Shown: piece after piece, positions 1 to 10,900 of the stretch
Numbering within the stretch: position 1 is the first letter of the stretch
Layout of the letters: every line of letters begins with the position of its first letter
Assembly: GCA_019649035.1 (NCBI GenBank)
Contig: BMAT01012063.1
Coordinates: 8,693 to 42,028 of the forward strand
DNA length: 33,336 bases
Direction: 5' to 3'
DNA from: Elysia marginata
Taxonomy: Eukaryota; Mollusca; Gastropoda; Plakobranchidae
The notes under the pieces: generated by a model
Database searches by the model: none
What the model was told of the DNA's origin: nothing
What the model saw: the letters and a program-made list of their open reading frames with translations, nothing else
Program-made: the position numbers and the translations under genes

Positions 1-1224
1 CTCTTTTTGAGATTTCGTTTTTATTTGTGTTCAGCTGGTCATGCCTCATATCCTCTCTGTATTTAACTAGCTTGCTTGCATCCCTGTCCGCTTGAACCAG
101 ATGATTATGACACTGTGACATTTTTTGCACCCAAAAAAAAAAAATTAGAAATTCAAGAAAAAAATTAGTTGAAGAAGGTTTTAAACGCAACCTTATCAAG
201 GTTAGCTTGACTGGCTGGCCATGGCCAATTATAGGCAATCATTTTTTTTAAACACCACGCTCAAATTATATTAAGCACTTACCCTATGAGCTGTAAGAAT
301 GAGTTTTGAGTATTCCTTTATTTAAAAAAAAATAATTAACTAGCGCTTTTATTCAGCCACAGTAAATAATTAATGTGGTTGTGTTTCCAATCCTCACCTG
401 AATTTTGTTATTTACTACCAGTCAAAAGAATACCATGTGGTGTGCACTATTTATCTGCTCAATTAGAACTAGAAGGGAATGCAAGCATGTAAGGCAAAAA
501 GAAGAGAAGTTGCTAGATACAATGTAAATAACGGAAAAAATGCAGCTTTAAGCAGATTGGTTGATGCTTCAAATCAACATAGGGCTGCAGCATGAAAATT
601 GAAATTAAAAAAAAATTCGCGTAGAGTAGATCTATTTCTCCCTGCAGTCCTTAGGCACTGGTGAGTCATTTGGCTACGCACTCCCACAAAAGAACTCGCT
701 GAAGGGTCCCGTCTTCTCAATTTTATACACCAGAGATGTTCGTCAAGAAAAAAATCCTATATGAAAATATTTGGTTGAAAAACAGAAAATGTATTAAAAC
801 AAATTCTTGGAGGACAAAAGTACCGATAGCTTTTAAACTGTGGGCTTATCTTCCATGAAGCTTTTAAAAATTGATCTAGTCACCCTGGCGTTTCATAATG
901 CTTCGCATAAATCATTTTATTTAGCCATAAATTTGATAAGTAAAAGGCGGAAAACACAAAGCTCGAAAAGATCAAATGAGTTTGCTTCAACGGCCGAGAA
1001 GTAAATCATTGATAAGCAATGAAAAACGGAACATTTACACACTTCCTAAACCGTGCATCTTAGCCACAGGTGTTTGACAACCTATCATTGCGTTAAAAAT
1101 AGGGATTGTATTTTGACGATTAATTTCATTTTGGCTTTTATAAATCGGTGTGAATCGAAAATTGGGACCACGTATTTGAAAGAAATTTAGAGGAGGCTCA
1201 TATAAAAAAAAAATCGAGAAACAA

Positions 1225-1246
1225 CCCCCCCCCCCAAAAAAAAAAA
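1225..1246. repeat. C11-A11 homopolymer junction
   Basis: Eleven C are followed directly by eleven A. It is a simple low-complexity tract and a likely site of length polymorphism or assembly error. Confidence 0.9.
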
Positions 1247-2164
1247 GTCTTGTGCTTTGTTCAGTAAAAGAGGAACGCAATACTCGCATTGTAGCCTATA
1301 GGGAAAGAATTTCGCTGTCTGATTTGCAAGAGTGTTTGCGACCTCCTGCTGTTTCATATTTGAGTTCACTGCTTCATAATCAACTGCACGAGTAGTTTTA
1401 TATTTAAAAAAAGTTAAAAATTTTTAGGAAATGCGAATGTTTTGATACAATTCTTTTACCAAACAGTAAAGAAGTACTATGAAAAATGAAGCCATAATTA
1501 TAAATGACAAACAACATGGGAATATGCTTCTAGGCTATTTAATTTTAGCTGCTCTTAGTCTTACCGATTGAAACCACATTTAGTTTTTTATAATATTTTT
1601 TTTAATCTAGCATCTAAATCTACATACCAAAAACTTAGCATGGACAAAATAAATAGAAAATAAAATCTTGAGCAGGTATTCAGGCGCAATTTGCACTGAC
1701 TAACAAAATCTCAAAGCAGTTTCATCCGAAATGGGTTTTGAGGAGCTTTTCATCTTAAAACTCTTTACATATGAAGCCGTATTTTTACGAACCCCAATTT
1801 TCGATCCTTGAGATAAATTAATTTGTATAGGTTAATGTTTGAATTTTTTTTCAAAGTGGTTTTGGTGTGGATCCTGTTGATACTGTACATTTTCTTCGAT
1901 AGACTACCAGGTACAGTATTTTTTATATTTGAGATCACCTATTTTGCCTGATAAATTCTTTTAACCCCATCTTTGTTCACTGCCACTTCTCTCTTTCCAC
2001 TTATTAAACATTATTCAATAATAAAAAAAGACGAGTATGCGTGCGTTTAGATAGCAAGCATCCTCGACGGGTAAGCCTAGACGCTTCTTGCTTTGGCCTA
2101 CTTTTGGTTCTGCGGCTCGTTCAACGGAACAAACCGTTTGTTGACGGAACGAAGTCTTTATTAA

Positions 2165-2190
2165 TTCGTCACGTGACGAAAATGACCAAT
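2165..2190. promoter_or_regulatory. Palindromic E-box with adjacent CCAAT box (candidate promoter)
   Basis: TTCGTCACGTGACGAA (2165-2180) is a perfect 16-nt palindrome centred on CACGTG. Its core GTCACGTGAC matches the site of bHLH-zip factors of the USF/TFEB/Myc type. Six bases on is CCAAT (2186-2190) in the context GACCAATCAG, a good NF-Y-type match. The preceding 150 bp are richer in CpG than the surroundings. A second CCAAT lies at 2451-2455. The pairing resembles animal proximal promoters, but the transcription start, its direction and its link to the BET gene are inferred. Confidence 0.4.
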
Positions 2191-2898
2191 CAGCACCGAG
2201 GTTAAAATGTATCATTGCACAATAAACGCCATGATCGTTGGAGATACAATTTGATCAATGTCAAAGACAATAGACGCTGAATGACTAGAAGAAGCTTATC
2301 AGAAGACTCATAGGTTATCCAGTTCATGTATCCTGAACAAAACTCAGTTTATTCTTTGATTGATTCTCCCATTTTGCCTAGTTCAAAAACCAAACCTAGG
2401 GCCTGCTTCCATCTTAATAGTTCGTTCATGTACCATGTGACCCCAACTGACCAATGAAAAGTATCCGTTTTGAACCAGCTTAGACCCCTTCTTCCGAGCT
2501 CAACATCGAATGTTATGCACCTTGTTGAAGTGAATGGTTCTTGTGAAAATCTGACGAATGCTATGGACCCGAAGAGCCATCCGGCACTACCAGGGTACCA
2601 GCAAAACGTCCAAAGTGTCAATTCAGGGTATTTTACTATTATTTTCTCACTTTGTGTCCTGTGATGCAAGTGCGTTGCCCTTCTCGCCTGTGGAGCTAGT
2701 AGTAAGAAAACCTCTCTTTCCGCCATGTCAGGGTTTGTTTGTTGTCTGACGCAATGAAATTGTGTCAAAAATGTAACTACTTGGCGTATTTTTCACGTAC
2801 CGTTACGTTAAAATTGTGGGGTGCACCCAATAGTCGTTTCTAAAGTATAGATATTTTGAATCTAAGTCAAAGAAAACATCACAGTTCAGATCCTAGCT

Positions 2899-2939
2899 TA
2901 GATCTAGAATCTCTAGATTTAGGCTAGATTCTAGATCTA
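2899..2939. repeat. 13-bp perfect inverted repeat of AGATCTAGA type
   Basis: TAGATCTAGAATC (2899-2911) and GATTCTAGATCTA (2927-2939) are perfect reverse complements around a 15-nt spacer. The flanks carry further CTAGA/AGATCT words. Related motifs recur near 3746, 6765 and 6920. Confidence 0.8.
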
Positions 2940-3745
2940 GATACTGGATTTTCATTGTTTGTCTAATCTACATCCATAATCTATATCTTTAGTCATACTA
3001 AACTAAAGTTCGGGCAATTGTTACGCATCCCAAAAGTCATAGATCTCGATCTAAGGAATCATAACACAAAATGTTCTCGAGATCTGCTCAGTGGTGATTT
3101 TCACAGGGTACCACCCAAGGCAAGCCAAGCTTTAAGTAGGGTAACACTAATTCCTGATAGTGTGTGTGATAACCCTGGCATTGACTTGCTGGCGAGACAG
3201 ATGAATGGAAATGATGACAAACTTTAACACCGTGGGGTTAGTAACAAAATGAAGGGTAGAACCTATAGAAGAATAATATTATGGAAACGAAGCGGCACCC
3301 TGTGAGGAAATCCTGCCGATTGATATGTCGGGGGGAGGGAAAGGGAGATTGCTGATTAGTTAACTCTACATGACTAAAAAGACGTCTGTTCTTGGAATGC
3401 AATAAGAGGTGAATGTGTGTAAAGCCGTGCATTGGAAGTTGAAAAGGGGCACTTATTTTCTTGGTCATGTCTATTTGGCCGTGTCAAAGAAAAAATACGA
3501 AATCTGTAACCTATTATGTTCCGTACAGATCCGTATTTTCATTTTGCTCCGTACTAGTCAGTAATTTTGATTCTGTAATTATTCTCCGTTTTCCTCCAAC
3601 AGTAAATTGAAACAAAGTACGGAAAGCTGGTTTGTTTTTGAGAATTACGACATTCGCATTTTGGGTTTTGTAGTATATTTTGGATATAGTGGTAACCCCA
3701 AATTTCATAAAGTATTGGGATGGGAACAAATGTAAAAGCACCAAA

Positions 3746-3763
3746 AGATCTAGGCCTAGATCT
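3746..3763. repeat. 18-bp perfect palindrome
   Basis: AGATCTAGGCCTAGATCT is its own reverse complement and uses the same AGATCT/CTAGA words as the inverted repeat at 2899-2939. Confidence 0.85.
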
Positions 3764-3836
3764 AGACTCAACAGATCAAGATACACTTTGTTTTAATGTA
3801 GCCTAGTCCCTTTTGCAATGGAAATTTTGGAGTGTG

Positions 3837-3866
3837 TATATATAGGCTACATCTCTCGTCCTTTCC
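3837..3866 (+). promoter_or_regulatory. Weak TATA-like element with pyrimidine start region
   Basis: TATATATAG at 3837-3845 is followed about 24-29 bases later by a pyrimidine tract (CCTTTCC). A CAG|gtaaaa donor lies at 4105/4106. Together these could mark a non-coding first exon of the BET gene, but the genome is AT-rich and such words arise by chance. Confidence 0.15.
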
Positions 3867-4904
3867 GCACTGAAAATATTGGCAAATGTGTTTTTGTGGT
3901 CGCTTGAAATTTATTATAAATGTGTGTTCTTCTGCCTTTATTTTGGGTGGTTAAAGTTTGGATTAAATTTAGGTATGAAGTCAGTCAAGCCTATGGCAGA
4001 GGGAACAGGAATGCCTCATCATTCATTCCTAATCCTATGCTTTTATGTAAATAATAATGTACCTTAATTTTTTTAATGATTTTGAGAAAAAAAAACTGTT
4101 TCCAGGTAAAAAATACTATTTGTAGTAGACATCTGGCTGTGACACAAGAATTGAAGTAGTCATTAAAAAATATATAGAAAAGCATAATCTTGTCACATCC
4201 ATCAATTTTGCCTTGGCAGCACTTTGACACTTTCACTGTGCAGTTCTATGCACTTTTTGTAAAAATGGATATTGAATGATGCTGAATGTCTGTTGGGAAT
4301 GATACATGTCTTTGTCAGAGGGTTTTGTATCCAATGTATTTGTCATTCCATTAATTAGCACACATTTATTTAACACGTGAACATGACTTTAATAATCTTA
4401 GGTTTTCCTTATATGTCTTGCAACCAGTCAAAATGATTTTTAAGTTGAAATTGGAAGTTAGTCAGATTTTGGTATCACAGAAAAGCTTTACTTCTCTACT
4501 TTCAAATACAAGAAACAGAAAGCTCTATCAAGCTTCTATATGAAGTTGTAGCCGTTAAAAATCGGCAGGGTTGGGACATTTGAAATTTCAGAAAGGGGAG
4601 AAAACAGTATTTGAAGTTTGGACGGCTATAAAGGTGTAGAGGCCTTATCAACCATACCAATTAAAATTAAACACCTTTAAATGAAATTTGAACATCAATA
4701 AGTTGTGAAAACTGGTAGAAATTGTTATAGCATCAATATTGAAAAAAAAATTTTTCGACTTAAGAACATCCACTAAACGTTAAATCTCTGAACTAAGCCT
4801 TTTGACTTAATACAACTCACTTGGACAGAATGAGACTTATTTATTTAAAAGACACTTAGATTTGTAAGGAAAATTTTGTAATATTTCTCCCTTTTTATTT
4901 ACAG

Positions 4905-4956
4905 TTCAAGTTCCAGTATGGCCTCTGAGCAGGCTCCAACTGCTAATCCTGCAGAT
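4905..4956 (+). CDS. BET exon 1: 13 nt of 5'UTR and the start codon (CDS 4918-4956)
   Basis: The acceptor tttacag ends at 4904 and the donor is gtaagt at 4957. The ATG at 4918 has A at -3 and G at +4, a strong Kozak context. It encodes residues 1-13, [13 protein letters not shown], a short acidic leader typical of invertebrate BET proteins. The next intron is phase 0. The upstream acceptor means the transcript starts in another exon. Confidence 0.85.
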
Positions 4957-7900
4957 GTAAGTATGCCTGTTTCTGTTTGTATTTTATTATTCTTTGTATT
5001 TAAATATTGTAGAATCATTTGAAAACGAGATCTAAAATTGTTTGGAATGCACAAGTTTTATGGTTTAAATTAATTTTGATATATATTATTAGCAAGGGAC
5101 TGATCATTTAGACATCACAGACGAGAATAAAGCTGTGAGATTATTTTCATGCAATTCAGTTAAAGTGAAGGTGGCTGATAGACAAGCAGGTAGTATAGGA
5201 ACTCCAAATTGTGGTCCAAAAGGGTAGCAACGGGCAGCCAATTGGTAAGAGAGCAATTACAAAAGCATCCATACTGTTCTGAGAATTGTATCCTTGATCA
5301 ATGTATATTTAAATTTAAGATGTGTTTTTTTTTTTTATGTTAAAGTTGTTTATTTTCTCTCTCAGGTGTATGACTTCAACCATGAAGATGCCAATAGTGG
5401 GAATGAACAGCCCCCTCCTCCTCCCACCCCTAAAAGCAAGCAGAGAAGGGGGAGGAACACAAATCAACTTCAGTTCATGTTGAAGACAGTTCTAAAAGCT
5501 GTCTGGAAGCACCAGTTTGCTTGGCCATTTCACCAACCAGTGGATGCTGAAAAAATGCAGTTACATGTAAGAACAAATTTTTATTAGTATTGGCTCCTAT
5601 TTCATCTTGCTGATATATGACTTGCTTTCTCATAATAGTAATGGCTTTTTTTATCTTTTATAAAAAAAAAAAGAGAAGCTAAATATAAGTTTAAAAATCT
5701 TGGCGAATAAAAACAAATTTCTTTTGGTTCCCCGCTAAGTCTGTAAGAAAAGGGAAATGATAGCAAACATTTGATTTCTTACACATGTAAATCTGGAGAA
5801 AAAAAGTTAACATGGCTAAGGGCATGCATTTTTTAATTTTGTTGTTGTAATAATGATGCATGAAAAAATTTGATTGACATCTGGTTTTCAATCATGGTTC
5901 AGATTTTTTTAATGTGTTCTTATACTTTATCAAACTTTTCAGGATTACCATAAGATAATCAAAACTCCAATGGACTTGGGAACCATCAAGAAGCGGCTAG
6001 AGCAGCACTATTACAATTCTCCAAAAGAATGCATGGAAGACTTCAACACAATGTTCACAAATTGTTATGTTTACAATAAGCCTGGAGATGTAAGACTTTG
6101 TAATCAATTAGATACATAGTGGGGTATTTTTTGGGCTGATAGGTTTTTGTTTTTAGAGACTGAACATATTTGGCTGTGGGGTGAAATTAAACGTTCTACA
6201 CAATTTATGTCAAGAAATCCAAAATTATTTCACTACAAATAGGCAGAAAGTTTAAATAATGATATTGAATAACAGGTTACTTGACTTTTTAAAAAACCCA
6301 ATTCGTGATTTTCTTTATCTTGAAATTTACAGCTTTGATTCTCTATTTCTATTCCAAATAAGCTGATTTGTCTTAGGCAAGAAATTGCAATGTTGTATCT
6401 GCAAATTTATAATAGTCTGAATGCTTTTTAATTGCTCCTTGTTGTTCACTGTACTTAAATTTTCAGCTCTCTGTGTTTTAGTTTAAAAACCAGCATTGCT
6501 TCTCTACTGAAACCATTTATTTCCTCAGGATATCACTCTCATGGCCCAAGAACTTGAGAAGCTTTTCCTACATAAAGTGGCTGATATGCCTCAAGTGGTG
6601 AGATATTAATTGACAATATCTATTGTTATGTTTTATGCTTAATCATGGAAATCTTGATTGCATGGTGTGATTCATAGTTCCTTAACTCAATCCCCCCTAG
6701 GCCCATGAGCCCAGTTCAAGCCCTGTCCCTAAGAGAAGGGAGGTAAATCGTCCATATCGGACGCAGCTAGATCTAGATCTAGAATCTAGGTCTAGAAATC
6801 TGCAAAATCATACTGAAAAATTGTCAACTTCAAGGGACCCACTTTGGCTTATCTTTGGACCAATAGTGAAATGAAAATAACCTAAATAACGCTTCAAAAG
6901 AAATGAAAAAGACCTTAAATCTAGGTCTAGAAATGTGTGCAAAATCGTACTGAAAAGGGTCAACTTCAACGGACCCGCTTCGGCTTGTTTGTCGACCAAA
7001 AGTGAAATAAAAATAACCTAAATAACGCTCAAGATCTCCTCTAAAAGAAGAAGAGGTTTACGCAAGATTTCCGGCGTTACTAAAAGTACACTATGAAAGC
7101 AATGACGATCAGGCGATGACAGGCGATATAGGTACACAATAGTGTGATCCAACCGGGCGCTATAGGTGGGGTTGGGTTAAGATGTTGATCGAATTACCTA
7201 GTCTATTTTAGAATGATGTGAAAACTTAAAAATCTATTGTGGATTGCAATTCAAATGAATACATTAATTTACATCTTGTGGCAATTAACTTTGTATATAT
7301 ATTATTTTCCAGGAAATTGAAATGCCGATAGGTGGTAAAAAAGGCAGAGGAGCCAAGGCGGCTGCAGCAGCTGCTGCTCGTTCGGCGCTGAAAAACCTGG
7401 GATCTGATAAAGGAGCACCAGGTTTGATTCCGCGCTCCACTCCTCCACGATCAGCCACAGCGCTGGCCTATCAGTCTCCTTCCAAACTAGCCCAGATTGC
7501 TGCTCCAGTAACCACACCGGCGTCAACAGCCAATACTCAGACAGGCATCACCCCCTCATTGTCTTCATCTATGCCCATGGACGAAATCCAACCAGTAGCT
7601 GCTACTAATCTCCCTCCAGCTGCAGCCTTACCCTCACAACCAGCTAAGGTAGGAACATTAGTTCTGATTTTAGGGTGAATCATTTCCTTGACAGTGTTGT
7701 TAGTTTTGTGGGTAAAAATTTGAGGTAGAGGCGTCTGAAAAGTTGTTGAAGAGGAATAGTCAAAGCTGAACACAGAGCGGTTGAGGTCAAATTTAGTTCA
7801 GCAAGATGGGTTTAACAGATGATTGATTTAAGGATGTTTTTTATGTTAGTTCGAAAGGATTAAACTAAAAAATTTCATATACAACCAGCATTTTCTAATT

Positions 7901-10900
7901 TAACATATTTTTGTTGTGGTTGAAGTCAATTCTTTCTTCCAGTCAACACATTTTTTCTTGTTTGTTGGCTTTTCAGAATTCCCTTGTAGCACCATTTCAA
8001 GAAGTAGCAGAAAATTTTAAAAGTTTGTTACTGTTTGTGCTTTATATGAATAAGTTAAGGATATCTTTTAGTGCCTATTTTTCCATTTCTGAAAATCGAC
8101 CTAGCTATGATATCACATATTTTTTAAGTACCTGAAAGGCTGATTCCAGACCTGTTCATCTCCACAACCTTAAAATTCAACTGAAGTATTTTGTGTTAAT
8201 GTTTAGGTTTGTTGTTTTTTTCTGTGTTTAAAGGTTTTAAGAGTATCTTCCGATTCCCCCTTTCCACTGAATCTAGCCAAAGAAAAGTTTGAAACGCAAA
8301 GCTGACACGACGACTCCTGGCAACTATATAGGACCTTCCACAATGCCACCGAATCTCTATGATACTCCTTATGAACCCCTTAAAATAGGAGGTAAAGGAG
8401 AACCAAATCGCAGAGAAAGCGTTCGGCAAAAGAAAAAGCCAAAACGTGATCTCCCAGACGAGCAGGGAAATGTAAGTGATGCCAGTGTAAGTTCCTGCGA
8501 CAGTTTTGTGGCACTTTTTTCACTTTTTATTACTAACCATTTGATAACAAACTTACCCATATGATGCATAGCTATTTTTAATGGTATAGGCTAAATATCT
8601 TTTTGTCAGAATGCATTAGCAATGGCTGAAGGAATCCCATTATGACAACTTGTTATTCATTGCTGAGAATTTTGTGAAAGTAACACAGCTACCAGTACTG
8701 ATTTCAGTATTTTATACCAGAATGGCGACCAGTATAGTGAAGCACTGATGCCAAACCTAGAATGCTGGAACTGAAATCTGCTATGACTTCCAAAAAATAT
8801 CTTTTATCCGTAAAATGAAAGGAACATAATAAAGTTAAGACCTATCAGTCATAGAAGGTCACATGCAATTGTACCAGGTTTTCCTTATCTAGGCTTTAGA
8901 ATCGCATTGTACCATTTAAAGTTTCATTGTTCTTTAAAGACTAATAAAAACATCCGCAACGCTTTCTTCTAAATTGATAACTTAATTTGTTGGTTAAATA
9001 TCAATTCTTTAGTAGGTTTTGAAATGAAATAATTTTGTTTTCTAACATTACTTTTTCAAGCTTGCTGTGTATAACATCGTCACCACTCGGCACATTTTTA
9101 GTTTTATTTTTCCTTTCCAGATACCAAAGCAAAAAGATTTTTTAATTGTTTTGTACTTACTTTGGTAAAAAACTTACAACAGTTAAATACTTATAGAAAT
9201 GGTGCCTTTGAGGCGTTACAAAAATGTTTACTGTTGCTGAGGATCGATGTTCCCTAAATCTATTTTATATTGCTTAAGCAGTTTTTCTTATGGGGCGATT
9301 GTATTAATTTCATTTTAATGCATTCTTTTATACGTTCATTTCATTTTTTTTTTTTTTTGTGTGGTTTGGTGAACTTTTGACATTTGAAATCTTTTGGATA
9401 GATACAATATCAGTTATTCTTCAATCCTTACTGTGTGCCATGGGGATATTTTTTTTCAAAACAATTTTTTTGTATTTTAGATCCAACACTCATCAAAGAA
9501 TAAAAAAGGCAAAATGCCAGAACAGATGCGATACTGCAGCTCAATTGTTAAGGAGTTGATGACCAAGAAGCATCAGGTAATCTCTTTTTTTTTAAATCTG
9601 TAATTTGCATAAAAAAATTTTTGCTTCAACTTCTCATATCTGAGTTAGAAAACAGAGGCCCACCAGGGCTGGATTTAAAGAGGCAATTACACAGTAAAAT
9701 TTATGTCAGAGGTCAGAGCCCAGAGGTGGTAATATTAAATTTTGAAAAGCGCTTATGCAGCGATTCCCTTTTTCAGGTTTAAACCTGAAAAGAGGTTATT
9801 CTGGCTCCTTCGGTTTGCTTTGAATTTACTATATCAGGGATGCAAGTTTTCCGATTTTAGCAGGAATTCCGATTTTTTTGGCAGTTTTCTTAAGCTAAAA
9901 GCAGGAAAATCTTATAAAATTATGGCTTAAATGTGTAGGAAAAACTCCAAAAATTAAGAATCCTTGAAAATTGATTACTTCTTTTGAGTTGTATAGCTGC
10001 AAAGGCCCAAATTCAGAGTTGTATCTATCATTTTTATTTGGTCTATAAAAAGTTCTATATGGGCAGCCATAGAGTGTAAAATTCTGCTTTTTGAGCATAA
10101 GCCGCTTGCATCCCTTCTATATTAATCATTATACATATATCGTCTATTCAGTCTGATTGGATTTTGTATGCAGTAGAGGTTGTTTTTTATTTTCTATTAA
10201 GGGGCATCCCTGCTTGTTTTTTTATCTTACCAGCAGAACAGAATCAAAAATAAAATAGCTTGATGTCTTTTTCTTATGTGCTCTTATGCAGCGATCCCCT
10301 TTTTCAGGTTTAAACCTGAAAGGAGGTTATTCTGGCTCCTTCGGTTTGCTTTGAATTTACTATATTAATTATTATACATATATCGTCTATTCAGTCTGAT
10401 TGGATTTTGTATGCAGTAGAGGTTGTTTTTTATTTTGTATTGAGGGGCATCCCTGCTTGTTTTTTATGTTACCAGCAGAACAGAATCGAAAATAAAATAG
10501 CTTCACATCTTTTTCTTATGTAATGGGAGAGCAGAGACACTTCAATGATTAACTTAGAGAAACTGGGGAAAAAAGAATTTAACTATGTACTGAAAGTGCA
10601 AATCATTTCACTTTTGCCATTGTTTTCAGTCGTATGCTTGGCCCTTCCTCAAACCTGTTGATGCTGAAGCTCTCGGACTCCCCGACTATTATGATATTAT
10701 CAAGAAACCAATGGACTTGGGGACTGTTAAGGTTAGCTTTGTGCAAAATAGAAATTGTTTATTGCTGCGATCTGCTGAGTCGAGCAATTTTGGTTTTCTA
10801 CATATATTCATAAGTGTGATATGTAAACGTGCAACATATATGTATTTTTACCAACTGGGAAAGCAAGCGGAAATGAAATATAAATAAAACTGAGGGGGTT

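Larger units (their letters stand above)
1..4904. other. Upstream region and 5'UTR intron, no coding gene recognised
   Basis: AT-rich, rich in homopolymers, with only short open frames that resemble no family I know. The 3' end is a splice acceptor (ttatttacag, ending 4904) just before the first coding exon, so at least one non-coding 5' exon of the BET gene must lie in this stretch or further upstream. I could not place it. Two promoter-like spots (2165-2190 and 3837-3866) are listed separately. A 139-codon frame on the minus strand (2349-2768) has no recognisable domain and is probably chance. Confidence 0.6.

Noticed and set aside
640-666. Tiny exon-like stretch: ctgcag, 13 bases, gtgagt
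   Set aside because: Good splice words but no frame, no homology and no partner exon; too short to support without RNA data.
2349-2768. 139-codon open frame on the minus strand upstream of the gene
   Set aside because: No recognisable domain, no splice partners, mixed composition; similar lengths are expected by chance. Kept only as a remark.
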